Shown in pieces: positions 17,531-25,192 of a DNA stretch of 46,286 nt; position 1 is the stretch's first letter, and every line of letters starts with the position of its first letter. This DNA comes from Nesterenkonia muleiensis (GTDB lineage: Bacteria; Actinomycetota; Actinomycetes; Actinomycetales; Micrococcaceae), in assembly GCF_003600155.1 (NCBI RefSeq), contig NZ_QWLD01000021.1:1-46286 (forward strand). The letters are read 5' to 3'. A model generated the notes under the pieces. The model did no database searches and was not told the DNA's origin. It saw only the letters and a program-made list of their open reading frames with translations. A program made the position numbers and the translations under genes.

Positions 17531-18796
17531 CTATTGCCAGGCTGTGTGATCACGCAGGGCATCCGCTGGAATTGCCCACCAGCCGTTGCCCATCGGCATC
17601 GTCTGGGCATTGCTGGTGATGACATACCCGCCGACGACGCGGTCGCCGTACTGATCTCTTAGCGCCCTGAGGCCTTTGGCCGCGTCTGCGCGCACCGATG
17701 ATCCGGATTTCACCTCAATACCGAGGAGATTGCCGCCGGTGTCTTCGAGAACGAGGTCGACTTCGATTGCACGACCGCTTTTGACCTGCCGCCAATGCCA
17801 GAGCGTGGATCGGGTCTCTGCCCACATACAGTGCGAGGTCAGCTGTTGAGCCACAAACGCCTCGAACAGTCCGCCGCGCACCCGGTCAGGCTGCTGCCCC
17901 ACATCTGAGACATTGTGGGCGCGTGCGGAGAACGCGATATCTCCTGGATAGGCCTTTGCGGTGGTCCGGGGTGTCTTCTTCGCAGGCGGGCGCAGGTTCT
18001 GCAGCTCTGTGATGAGGAATCGACGTTCCAGCACATCGAGGTACCGGTCCACAGTCCGCGGGTCGAGTCCGACCTCCCTGCCGATGACTTGGACTTTCAG
18101 CTCACCAGCAGGATGCCGGAGCACATAGTCAAGAACCCGCCGCGCGTTGCCGACGTCGAAACGCTCATCGGGCAACACGTGGTCGGTCAGTATGGCATCC
18201 ATCGCCGCAGCCAGTTGGTCCCGCAGCAGTGCGCGGCTGAGCTTCATGGTACGGGTGCGCGGCAGCCCCCCGTACAGGACTGCGTCATGCCACCAAAACG
18301 CCTCCTCGGCACGATGACCCAGACGAGGCTGTGAACGAAACATCTGATCGACTACCGACCAGCCCTTCGGGTTCGAGCTCAGCAGCTCAGCCTCCGTCAA
18401 CGGCGGGAGGGTAAAGGTCATGGTCCGGCCCGCCAGCGGATCAGAGCCGCCAAGCCCGCTTCGGCCTATCTGCGCTGAACCGGTCAACAGCGCCTGCACG
18501 CCGTCGCCGGTCTCGTCGAGATAGTTCTTCAACGCTAGCGGAAGCTCAGGAAGGAGCTGGGCCTCATCAACGGCAAACGGTTGGGGAAGCGCCCGCAGCC
18601 AGCCGAGGACGTCTTGCCGCGCCAGGTGTAAGACGTCCGTGTCCGCGAGACTCACAGCTGCCGCGAGAACTCCTTGTTCCTTGAGTCGCTGGATAAGACT
18701 GGTCTTGCCCACTGAACGTGCACCGTGCAGCACAACCACCGGCATAGCACCCATCGACTCAACGATTCTGTGTTGCAGAGACCGCTCAATATACAT
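17531..18796 (-). CDS. AAA+ ATPase with DUF4143 domain
   Basis: A 421-residue AAA_14/DUF4143 protein. The ATPase part has Walker A GARSVGKTS at 25-33, Walker B FAVDEAQLLPELPLAL near 75 and the sensor LLTGSAQIG. The DUF4143 half holds a winged helix (VIGREVGLDPRTVDRYLDVLERRFL, two adjoining pieces) and a nuclease-like end: EVDLVLED, then GNLLGIEVKSG with the E-x-K of PD-(D/E)xK folds. Such proteins are widespread, patchily inherited and without a settled function; roles in defence or mobile-element biology are suggested only by distribution. ATG 18796 lies 20 bp from three phased repeats (18817-18881) that probably regulate it. The gene interrupts otherwise housekeeping surroundings. Confidence 0.9.
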   Translation of the reverse strand: MYIERSLQHRIVESMGAMPVVVLHGARSVGKTSLIQRLKEQGVLAAAVSLADTDVLHLARQDVLGWLRALPQPFAVDEAQLLPELPLALKNYLDETGDGVQALLTGSAQIGRSGLGGSDPLAGRTMTFTLPPLTEAELLSSNPKGWSVVDQMFRSQPRLGHRAEEAFWWHDAVLYGGLPRTRTMKLSRALLRDQLAAAMDAILTDHVLPDERFDVGNARRVLDYVLRHPAGELKVQVIGREVGLDPRTVDRYLDVLERRFLITELQNLRPPAKKTPRTTAKAYPGDIAFSARAHNVSDVGQQPDRVRGGLFEAFVAQQLTSHCMWAETRSTLWHWRQVKSGRAIEVDLVLEDTGGNLLGIEVKSGSSVRADAAKGLRALRDQYGDRVVGGYVITSNAQTMPMGNGWWAIPADALRDHTAWQ

Positions 18797-18816
18797 GCTT
18801 CAAGTGCACCACAACA

Positions 18817-18881
18817 TGTTGATAACTTTCAACACCTAATGTTGATAACTTTCAGCATTAAGTGTTGATAACTTTCAACAC
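18817..18881. repeat. Three 23-bp-phased operator-like repeats before the AAA+ ATPase
   Basis: Three copies of an 18-19-bp unit begin at 18817, 18840 and 18863, exactly 23 bp apart. On the minus strand each reads TG[TC]TGAAAGTTATCAACA; 15 bases (TGAAAGTTATCAACA) are identical in all three. Copies 1 and 3 are partly palindromic (GTTGA-N6-TCAAC). The block is AT-rich against high-GC surroundings, ends 20 bp before the ATPase start codon, and its far copy overlaps the last codons of the DUF4269 gene. Confidence 0.92.
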
Positions 18882-19447
18882 TCATTAGACTTGACGTGCA
18901 GGAAGAACGTAGGGTCCAGCAGGGTCAGGTAGGGGTCGCCGGAGAGCCCCAGTGCTTTGGCGAACGCGGGTTCGGTCTTCAGGCCTGAGGCTTTGAGAAC
19001 CTTGATCTGCTGGCGGAGGTCTCCGCCGTGGCACTGCAGGAGCAGGTACTCGGCCACCAGGTGCCGGAATGCGCGCTGTTGGCGCAGTGGTACTGCTTGG
19101 ATGAAGAACTCCACCGGATACTGCTGGGTATCGAAGGCCACACACCACGCGCCGGGCTCTGTGCTGTGCTCCCATACCTTGAATCGGGGCATCTCTGAGA
19201 ACCTGGCGTAGAGCTCGTCGCGTACTGCTTCCGGGTTGACCGTGTGGACCAGAACGTCCAGGTCAGATCCCGGGAGGTCAACGTTCAGCGGCACTGTGCC
19301 CGCCAGCGCCCATTCCTCGACGCCTAGGAGACTGTCAACGCCAAGCTGGTCAAGTGTCTCGGCGGCCGACCGTTGGCGCCGGTACCCGTTCCGCAGGTAG
19401 TCGGCGCTCAACAGCTGATGCTCGACCTCTTCCACAGACTGGGACAC
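18875..19447 (-). CDS. DUF4269 domain protein, nucleotidyltransferase-like
   Basis: A 190-residue product matching the DUF4269 pattern: LLGVEEWALAGTVPLNVDL followed by GSDLDVLVHT, the acidic pair (Asp-x-Asp) of a polymerase-beta-type nucleotidyltransferase fold. The rest shows QQYPVEFFIQAVPLRQQRAFRHL and a C-terminal KALGLSGDPYLTLL. No substrate is known. The GTG start at 19447 is preceded by TAGGGT and 6 nt, a leaderless arrangement. Its last codons lie within the repeat block that precedes the AAA+ ATPase, so transcription through this gene would enter that operator region. Confidence 0.83.
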   Translation of the reverse strand: MSQSVEEVEHQLLSADYLRNGYRRQRSAAETLDQLGVDSLLGVEEWALAGTVPLNVDLPGSDLDVLVHTVNPEAVRDELYARFSEMPRFKVWEHSTEPGAWCVAFDTQQYPVEFFIQAVPLRQQRAFRHLVAEYLLLQCHGGDLRQQIKVLKASGLKTEPAFAKALGLSGDPYLTLLDPTFFLHVKSNEC

Positions 19448-19453
19448 AGCTCT

Positions 19454-19459
19454 ACCCTA
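19454..19459 (-). promoter_or_regulatory. -10 hexamer of a probable leaderless DUF4269 mRNA
   Basis: TAGGGT, then AGAGCT, then GTG 19447. The surrounding 21 bp match the start region of the phosphotransferase pseudogene (33690-33710) at 18 positions. Confidence 0.5.
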
Positions 19460-19523
19460 CTCACGCTGTGCTGGACCTGAGCTGATGCGGTGCTAAGTTC
19501 CTCTGCTGCGACCGGGTATGGTT

Positions 19524-19540
19524 AGGCGCTCATAGCGCCT
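19524..19540 (-). terminator. Small hairpin across the MazG-like gene stop codon
   Basis: AGGCGCT and AGCGCCT are perfect 7-bp arms around CAT, spanning the end of the MazG-like gene. There is no U-run. It may mark the end of the Nudix-MazG transcript. Confidence 0.4.
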
Positions 19541-19838
19541 CGTACTGGAGCCATTTCTCCTGCATGGCCCGGCCCAGGTCGACGCCCTCGTTGCGGGCGA
19601 GGAGCAGGAGCATGCCCAGCACATCGGCGCATTCGGTGGCCAGCGCAGCTTCTTTCTGCTGAGCGCTCAGGCCGCGCTCCCGGCCCATCCCCTTGAGGTC
19701 GATGAACGCCTGCACCAGCTCGCCCATCTCCTCCTGGAGTTTGAGGATGAACCACTCATCAGTCCGGTCGATCCCGAACTGCTCGGCATATCCGTGGGAG
19801 ATCTTCTCTACGCGCTCTGTCAGCTCTGCGATGTTCAT
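19530..19838 (-). CDS. MazG-like nucleotide pyrophosphohydrolase
   Basis: MazG-like enzymes hydrolyse non-canonical or stress-related nucleoside triphosphates to monophosphates. The 102 residues form one four-helix domain with the metal-binding pattern: LQEEMGELVQAFIDL (E-E-x-x-E) at about 34-48 and ATECADVLGMLLLLA (E-x-x-D) near 67-81. This is about the length of a single-domain all-alpha NTP pyrophosphatase. ATG 19838 has AAAGG about 9 nt upstream. It follows the Nudix gene by 12 nt on the same strand, suggesting a two-gene nucleotide-cleaning operon. Confidence 0.88.
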   Translation of the reverse strand: MNIAELTERVEKISHGYAEQFGIDRTDEWFILKLQEEMGELVQAFIDLKGMGRERGLSAQQKEAALATECADVLGMLLLLARNEGVDLGRAMQEKWLQYEAL

Positions 19839-19850
19839 CTGGCAAGCCTT

Positions 19851-20354
19851 TCATGCCGAACCCTCAGCCAACTGCTGCCGGGCGAAGGCGCGGACACTGT
19901 CGGGGGTGTGGAGGCCGTGGAGGATTTCCTCCTTGGTGAACCAGCGGGCTGCCTGGACTTCGGCCTCGAGTGCGGTGAGCCCGGCGCCGTCGTCCCCCAC
20001 CAGCAGGTACATCAGGTCCATGTGAATGTGCTCGACGTCCTTCTGCGATTCAGGGATGAGCTGCGCCGCCATGGCGAAGGGTGTAGGCAGCTGCGCCTCG
20101 GTCTGGGTGTCAAGCCCTAGGTCCAGCGTATGCGCCCCGGCATGCTGGGCATCCAGCCCGGTCTCCTCCCGGACCTCGCGCACTGCGGTGTCACCGGGGA
20201 ACTCATCGGGATCGACGTGGCCGCCCGGCGGCAGCCAGAGGCCCAGCGTGTTGTGGAAGATCATCAGCATCCGGCTCCGGTCCCGGTTGACCACATAGCC
20301 GGTGGCCGTGAACTGCTTCTTCATTCCCGCCGCATACTCCATCAGCCCATTCAT
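19851..20354 (-). CDS. Nudix hydrolase
   Basis: Nudix enzymes cleave nucleoside diphosphates linked to other groups. The Nudix box is intact: GGHVDPDEFPGDTAVREVREETGL, given here as GGHVDPDEFPGD and AVREVREETGL, at about 45-68, fitting G-x5-E-x7-REUxEExGU. The 167-residue form starts MNGLMEYAAGMKKQF. I chose ATG 20354 because TACTCT lies 8 nt before it (leaderless-like); ATG 20324 and an upstream extension to 20402 are in frame. It is followed by the MazG-like gene and is divergent from the YecM-like gene 70 bp away. Substrate unknown. Confidence 0.88.
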   Translation of the reverse strand: MNGLMEYAAGMKKQFTATGYVVNRDRSRMLMIFHNTLGLWLPPGGHVDPDEFPGDTAVREVREETGLDAQHAGAHTLDLGLDTQTEAQLPTPFAMAAQLIPESQKDVEHIHMDLMYLLVGDDGAGLTALEAEVQAARWFTKEEILHGLHTPDSVRAFARQQLAEGSA

Positions 20355-20412
20355 CGCTCTGAAGAGTACCCGCAGCTGTGCGGCAGAACGACGACGGCGC
20401 ACCGGCCCCTGA

Positions 20413-20418
20413 TAGGTT
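20413..20418 (+). promoter_or_regulatory. -10 hexamer of a probable leaderless YecM-like mRNA
   Basis: TAGGTT, then CAACCG, then ATG 20425; no Shine-Dalgarno site is present. Confidence 0.5.
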
Positions 20419-20424
20419 CAACCG

Positions 20425-20964
20425 ATGATCGACCTTCGAGGGCTCTACAGCAGGTATCTCCGCAGCTCCGCCGCGCTTCTGGAGCAGCTCGGGGTGCACA
20501 AAGACGTGCTGCACAACGACACCGTCTGCCTGCAGGTGCCGAGCAATGACCGCTATACCCAGGTCAAGGAGGAGCTGGCCGCATGGGGTGAGCTGATCTG
20601 TGAGAGCGAGGTCAACGGCCGGCTGATCGCCGTCTTCGAGCTCCGCAGATCCCTGGAGACCGACGGCTGGGCTCCGAGCTTCGTCGAACTGCCTCAACCG
20701 AAGACCGGCACCGAGGGTGAGGGCATCAGGCACCTGCAGTTCGTGGTGCGCACCGGCATTCAGAGTTTCCGACGCCGCCACCGGCACCTGGACTTCGATA
20801 ACCGCGGCAATGCCCGGAACCGGCTGCTGGAATTCACCGGAGCCAGCGTCGTCGTACGCTTCCATGACAAGAACATGGGTGCGGTCATCGAGCTGGAGCA
20901 GAGGGACGCCGAATCCCACGCTCCGCGGTCACAGCACCCGCGACATCCTCGTCCACACCGATGA
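20425..20964 (+). CDS. YecM-like VOC-fold protein
   Basis: A 179-residue protein similar to YecM, a vicinal-oxygen-chelate-fold family with unknown function. Supporting pieces are HNDTVCLQVPSNDRYTQVKEEL, the typical YecM opening (here shown as HNDTVCLQVPSNDRY), then LICESEVNGRLIAVFEL and the metal-site-like EGIRHLQFVVRTG. The C-terminus from about 160 (SHAPRSQHPRHPRPHR) is basic and low in complexity, and may be the result of read-on past the domain. The mRNA is probably leaderless. Confidence 0.78.
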   Translation: MIDLRGLYSRYLRSSAALLEQLGVHKDVLHNDTVCLQVPSNDRYTQVKEELAAWGELICESEVNGRLIAVFELRRSLETDGWAPSFVELPQPKTGTEGEGIRHLQFVVRTGIQSFRRRHRHLDFDNRGNARNRLLEFTGASVVVRFHDKNMGAVIELEQRDAESHAPRSQHPRHPRPHR

Positions 20965-21131
20965 CAGGCAGGCAGCGCCCCGTGCTCTGATCTCTCAGAG
21001 GAGGGTGTGATGTCCAGAACCGCGATTGCCGGGTTATCCACAGGATGCGGGGCCCTCTTCCAGACCAGGGAGACGTGCCGTAGATTCTGTGGCATAGGCA
21101 TTGAGAGTTAGGGCAGAATGGAGGCATGTAC

Positions 21132-21470
21132 ATGTCGGCTGAAGTGATAGCGATCGTGATCGCTGCCGCCAGTTTGCTGGTGACACTCGGCGGCGGTTTC
21201 TTTGCTGGCTTCGCCTGGGTGATCCGGCGAATGGACGACCGGTTCGACGCGTTCAATGACAGCGTCAACGCGCGATTCCACGGCGTCGACGCGCGGTTCG
21301 AGAGTGTCAACGCGGGGTTCGACAAGGTTGACGGACGGTTTGACAAGGTTGATGAACGGTTCGACAAGGTCAACGAGCGTATCGATGGGCTGCGGGGCGA
21401 GGTGACCGAAGTGAAGATCGCGGTAGCGCGCCTGGAGGGCCCCCGGCCGAATCTGAGTGTGCCCCGCTGA
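21132..21470 (+). CDS. Membrane-anchored heptad-repeat protein
   Basis: A 112-residue product with an N-terminal transmembrane helix (IAIVIAAASLLVTLGGGFFAG, about 5-25), an RRMDDR stop-transfer segment, then seven consecutive 7-residue units of the kind RF-D-K-V-D-x (RFDAFND, RFHGVDA, RFESVNA, GFDKVDG, RFDKVDE, RFDKVNE, RIDGLRG). This predicts a parallel coiled coil facing the cytoplasm or the outside. At DNA level the units are 21 bp long and near-identical around 21318-21380. I chose ATG 21132 because GGAGG stands 7 nt upstream; ATG 21126 is only 1 nt from it. No partner or function is known. Confidence 0.78.
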   Translation: MSAEVIAIVIAAASLLVTLGGGFFAGFAWVIRRMDDRFDAFNDSVNARFHGVDARFESVNAGFDKVDGRFDKVDERFDKVNERIDGLRGEVTEVKIAVARLEGPRPNLSVPR

Positions 21471-21512
21471 TCATCGCTCCGACCATCTCGCCCGCAAACT
21501 CATGGAGGCATC

Positions 21513-23030
21513 ATGCCAGTCCTCAGCTACGAGTCTCACCTGCCCTTTGCCCGAGAGGACGTCTTCAGCTGGTATGAGCGGCCCGGTGCGCTGGTCCGGC
21601 TCCATCCTCCATTCGCCGGAAGGGTGGTCGATGAGCCCACAGATGGCCTGAAGCCCGGCTCAGAGTCCACCCTGGGCATCAATCTTCCCGGTCTGCTGGG
21701 CACCAGTCTCAGTGCCATCGCTGATCTGCTGGGCAATGCCACCTCACTTCCGCTGCGCAGCTGGGTCAGGTGGCGAGCCCGGCACACCGACTACCAGCCC
21801 GGCCGCTCAATGACTGACGAGATGCTCTCCGGTCCTGCGAAGTCTTGGCGCCACGAACGGCACTTCGAGGACGACGGCGCCGGCACGGTGCTCCGGGAGA
21901 CGCTCACCTACCAGCTGCCGGTCACCGGACGGCTGCCCGGGGCGGGACAGGACGTCATCCACCGGCAGTTCGAGACGGAGCTGAGGCGCATCTTCGACTT
22001 CCGCACCCGGCAGACCACCGCTGACCTGGCGTTCCACCAGAGTCATCACGGACTGGACTCACAGCAGAAGGGCAGCGGCACTGCGGCTGCTGGCCTGGGC
22101 GTCGTCGCCGTCTCCGGGGCATCGGGGATGATCGGCAGGCAGGTGTGTGCACTGCTCGGCGGGGCAGGGATCGAGGTCCGCACACTGGTGCGCAGCACAT
22201 CCGGGGCCGCAGATTCCGCGCGCGGGAAGATCAGCTGGGACCCGGATGCCGGCAGGCTTGATCCGGCAGATCTGCGCGAGGTGGATGCGGTGATTCACCT
22301 GGCGGGCCATCCTCTGATGGGGCGCTTCACCGACAAGCACAAGAAAGCGGTGCTGGACTCCCGGGTGGAGGGGACCACACTGATCGCTGAAGCCTTGGCC
22401 GCGCTGGAGCGGGAGGATTCCCGCGGCCGTGCGCTGGTCAGCGGCTCCGCGATCGGATTCTACGGCGCATCCGCTGAGCACCGTGAGCACGGCCACCAGA
22501 TTCTGACCGAGGAGCACGGTCCTGGCACTGATTTCCTGGCCGATGTCTGCAGGCAGTGGGAGGAGGCGACCTCCCCGGCCCAGGAGGCCGGAGTGCGCAC
22601 AGCCCTGATCCGCACCGGCATCGTCCAGTCGCCCTTGGGCGGAGTGCTGGCCCAGATGCTTCCCCTCTTCGCCGTCGGTGCCGGAGGGCCGCTGGGAGAT
22701 GACCAGTACCAGAGCTGGATCAGCATTGACGACATCGCCTCGCTGATCGTCCACCTGGCGCTGAGCCCCGGTGCCGAGGGCCCTGTCAACGGTGTGGCCC
22801 CCGAACCTGTCACCGCCAAAGAGTACGCCCGGACCCTCGCGGCGGTGCTGCGCCGGCCATCGGCCATCCCGGTTCCGGCCTTCGGCCCCCAGCTGCTGTT
22901 GGGCAAGCAGGGGGCCAAGGAACTGGCCCAGGCAGATCAGCGTGTCAGTGCCGAGAAGGCATTGGGCGCCGGCTACGCGTTTCGGCACCCCGCTCTGCCC
23001 GAAGCACTCCACCACCTCCTGGGCCGATGA
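21513..23030 (+). CDS. SRPBCC domain fused to TIGR01777-type epimerase
   Basis: A 505-residue two-domain protein. Residues 1-170 look like an SRPBCC/START-type ligand-binding fold (VLSYESHLPFAREDVFSWYERPGAL, shown in part, and GTVLRETLTYQLPV). From about 195 a short-chain dehydrogenase domain starts VVAVSGASGMIGRQV, an NAD(P)-binding Gly motif, with VDAVIHLAGHPLMGRFTDKHK, SGSAIGFYGA and the late LLLGKQGAKELAQADQRVSA of the TIGR01777/YfcH family. This order of domains is known in actinobacteria. Substrate unknown. ATG 21513 has GGAGG 6 nt upstream. Confidence 0.9.
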   Translation: MPVLSYESHLPFAREDVFSWYERPGALVRLHPPFAGRVVDEPTDGLKPGSESTLGINLPGLLGTSLSAIADLLGNATSLPLRSWVRWRARHTDYQPGRSMTDEMLSGPAKSWRHERHFEDDGAGTVLRETLTYQLPVTGRLPGAGQDVIHRQFETELRRIFDFRTRQTTADLAFHQSHHGLDSQQKGSGTAAAGLGVVAVSGASGMIGRQVCALLGGAGIEVRTLVRSTSGAADSARGKISWDPDAGRLDPADLREVDAVIHLAGHPLMGRFTDKHKKAVLDSRVEGTTLIAEALAALEREDSRGRALVSGSAIGFYGASAEHREHGHQILTEEHGPGTDFLADVCRQWEEATSPAQEAGVRTALIRTGIVQSPLGGVLAQMLPLFAVGAGGPLGDDQYQSWISIDDIASLIVHLALSPGAEGPVNGVAPEPVTAKEYARTLAAVLRRPSAIPVPAFGPQLLLGKQGAKELAQADQRVSAEKALGAGYAFRHPALPEALHHLLGR

Positions 23031-23039
23031 GCGCTGATA

Positions 23040-23056
23040 GCGTGGTCCCGCCACGC
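23040..23056 (+). terminator. Hairpin after the SRPBCC-SDR gene
   Basis: GCGTGG / CCACGC around TCCCG, 10 nt after the stop codon, no U-run. Confidence 0.45.
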
Positions 23057-23140
23057 CGCTGGGCACTGCCTCATCAGCTAAGACCACAGTCTGCACCATA
23101 GACTTCCCACCTCTTACAGTCTGTGAAAGGGAGCTCGAGG

Positions 23141-24220
23141 ATGCTCTTGACCTGGATTTTAGTCTCAGTGATAACGTTCAGCCTGGCCGTCGCGGTGATC
23201 GGCATCGTTGGCATCATCCGTGACGGAAGACGGATCAGCACCGTGGTCTACGCCATTCTGGGATTCGCCGCTGCAGTGTTCTCCTTGGGGTTTCTGCTGT
23301 TCGAACGGGGTCACCCAGCACTGCTCTTGGGGGTCGGCATCACAGCCCTGATAGTCCTGGTTCTGGGCAACATCCTGGGCTACCCTCTCTTGGTGGTTTT
23401 CCTCCTCTGGAGTGGCCTCACCGTTCTGCGCAGAGAAAGCCGCACTCTGGGTAATGCATTGGCTCTCCTTGCGGGGATCAGCCTGATCGCCCTGACGGCC
23501 ACCCTGCGGCTGCTCGAGCCCCAGGGCACGGTGCAGGATGACCCTGCCTACATGATCAGGTACGGGGTGCATTTCGCTGTGGCGCTGGTGGTGGCGTACG
23601 TCGGTTTCGCCTTCGCGGCGTTCATCATCGCCTCACTGCTCTACAGGTGGCGGCCCAGCAGGGCTACGCCTGAGGCAATCGTCGTGCTTGGGGCCGGGCT
23701 CATCGGCGGTCAGGTGCCTCCGCTGCTGGCGGGCCGGCTGAAAAGGGGCTTACAGGTTCAGCAGATGTTCGGAGGAACCCCGCTGATCATCACCAGTGGG
23801 GGTCAGGGTCCCGATGAGCCGGTGGCGGAGGGCACGGCGATGCGTAATTACCTGATTGAGCAGGGGGCACCGCCTGAGCGGGTGGCAGCCGAGACCCAGT
23901 CCCGCAATACCGTCGAAAACCTGCGGTTCTCCGCGGAGCTGCTCTCAGGGCCCAGCAGCCCTATGGTAGTGGTCACCAGCAGTTATCATGCTTTCCGCGC
24001 CGCACTGCTGACCCGCTCGCTGGGCATGAGAGCGCATGTGGTCGGGGCCCGCACCGCCTGGTACTTCCTGCCCAGCGCTCTGCTGCGGGAGTTCATCGCG
24101 GTGGTTCGAGACCGGCCGAGACTCCACATTGTCTGCGTCCTGCTGCTGGTCGCCTTTGCCGCACTGTTCACCATCATCCTGGTGCCGGCCATGGTCCCGC
24201 CTGAGTATGCGCCTGGATAG
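23141..24220 (+). CDS. YdcF/ElyC-type DUF218 membrane protein
   Basis: A 359-residue protein with four to five N-terminal helices (starting TWILVSVITFSLAVAVIGIV), a soluble DUF218 domain at about 175-310 and a last helix (VCVLLLVAFAALFTIILVP). The DUF218 core is clear: AIVVLGAGLIGGQVPPLLAGRLKRG, quoted here as AIVVLGAGL, then LIITSGGQGPDEPVAEG, the SRNTVENLRFSAELL segment and VVTSSYHAFRAALL. ElyC and SanA relatives act in envelope integrity; enzymatic activity is unproved. ATG 23141 has AAGGGAG 7 nt upstream; the GTG at 23123 is in frame but less likely. Confidence 0.9.
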   Translation: MLLTWILVSVITFSLAVAVIGIVGIIRDGRRISTVVYAILGFAAAVFSLGFLLFERGHPALLLGVGITALIVLVLGNILGYPLLVVFLLWSGLTVLRRESRTLGNALALLAGISLIALTATLRLLEPQGTVQDDPAYMIRYGVHFAVALVVAYVGFAFAAFIIASLLYRWRPSRATPEAIVVLGAGLIGGQVPPLLAGRLKRGLQVQQMFGGTPLIITSGGQGPDEPVAEGTAMRNYLIEQGAPPERVAAETQSRNTVENLRFSAELLSGPSSPMVVVTSSYHAFRAALLTRSLGMRAHVVGARTAWYFLPSALLREFIAVVRDRPRLHIVCVLLLVAFAALFTIILVPAMVPPEYAPG

Positions 24221-24456
24221 ATGCACAGCTCACAGCCTCCTGCGCCCCAGCTGTCCGTCCGTACGCGCCAGGTGGCCCCATCCGTTCCCTGAAATCTGTA
24301 TCAGCAGTTCGGCGCAGCTCCGGCACGGTGTCCACTGGGTGACTACTGCACGGACAAGGTCCTCTACACCGTCCTCTCACCCGCCAGAAGGCCCTGGGCG
24401 GCGGGCAGTTTATGCCGGCTGCGGCAGTTCGCAGCGAGGACACGGCTGAGGACCGT

Positions 24457-24462
24457 TAGATT
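24457..24462 (+). promoter_or_regulatory. -10 hexamer of a probable leaderless response-regulator mRNA
   Basis: TAGATT is followed by 7 nt and ATG 24470. The preceding 24221-24456 contains no gene, repeat or hairpin that I can support. Confidence 0.5.
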
Positions 24463-24469
24463 GTTCGGC

Positions 24470-25192
24470 ATGGAACGCACACCGCTGGTGCATCTAGATG
24501 GCTCCCCCATCCGGGTCCTCATCGTCGACGATGAACCGCTGCTCAGAGAGCTTCTGACCATGGCGGTCAGGGCCGAAGGCTGGGAACCGCATACGGCATC
24601 CGACGGCCAAGGCGCTCTCGCCCTTGTCCGCGACGTCGCACCGGATCTCATCGTGCTCGACGTCATGATGCCTGGGATCGACGGCATCGAAGTGGTCTCC
24701 CGGCTGCGCGCGCGTGACAACGATGTGCCGGTGCTGTTCCTCACGGCCAAAGACGATGTCTCCGACAGAATCACAGGGCTCAGCGCCGGCGGGGACGACT
24801 ATGTGACCAAGCCCTTCAGCCTCGAAGAGGTCATCGTCCGCCTGCGCGGCATGATTCGCCGGAACGTACTGGTCGCCTCAGTGGCCGACCCTGTGCTGAT
24901 CGTCGGTGATCTGATGCTCAACGAGCAGACCTATGAGGTCACCCGCGCAGGGACGCCTCTGGACCTGACTGCCACCGAGTTCTCCCTCCTGAGGTACCTG
25001 ATGGAGAATCCCAGGGCAGTTCTGAGCAAGTCCCAGATCCTGGACCGCGTCTGGGAGTACGACTTCGGCGGCAGGGCCAGCGTGGTCGAGCTCTACATCT
25101 CCTACCTGCGCAAGAAGCTCGAGGCTCTGGGACCGCGGATGATCCATACCTTCCGCGGCGTCGGCTATTCGATCAGGCCCGCCGATGAGTGA
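24470..25192 (+). CDS. OmpR-family response regulator
   Basis: The 240-residue product joins a receiver domain (acidic DDE at 20-22, phospho-acceptor Asp64 in IVLDVMMPG, LTAKD, TKPFS) to an OmpR/PhoB winged helix (LDLTATEFSLLRYLMENP, then LDRVWEYDFGG and a final HTFRGVGYSIR). It is paired with the histidine kinase that starts 8 bp before its stop codon. The transcript is probably leaderless. Its target genes are unknown; the nearest relatives by domain layout are the actinobacterial PrrA/TcrA-type regulators. Confidence 0.94.
   Translation: MERTPLVHLDGSPIRVLIVDDEPLLRELLTMAVRAEGWEPHTASDGQGALALVRDVAPDLIVLDVMMPGIDGIEVVSRLRARDNDVPVLFLTAKDDVSDRITGLSAGGDDYVTKPFSLEEVIVRLRGMIRRNVLVASVADPVLIVGDLMLNEQTYEVTRAGTPLDLTATEFSLLRYLMENPRAVLSKSQILDRVWEYDFGGRASVVELYISYLRKKLEALGPRMIHTFRGVGYSIRPADE

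Noticed and set aside
18817-18881. Reading the three repeats as a CRISPR array
   Set aside because: Units are only about 19 bp with 4-bp gaps, not unique spacers, and no cas genes are present.
21034-21042. A perfect DnaA box TTATCCACA in the gap before the heptad-repeat gene
   Set aside because: A single 9-mer without neighbours, AT-rich DNA or dnaA/dnaN genes; chance occurrence is likely.
23040-23056. Treating the hairpin as part of a riboswitch for the YdcF-like gene
   Set aside because: Only a 6-bp stem close to the preceding stop codon; better explained as a terminator.
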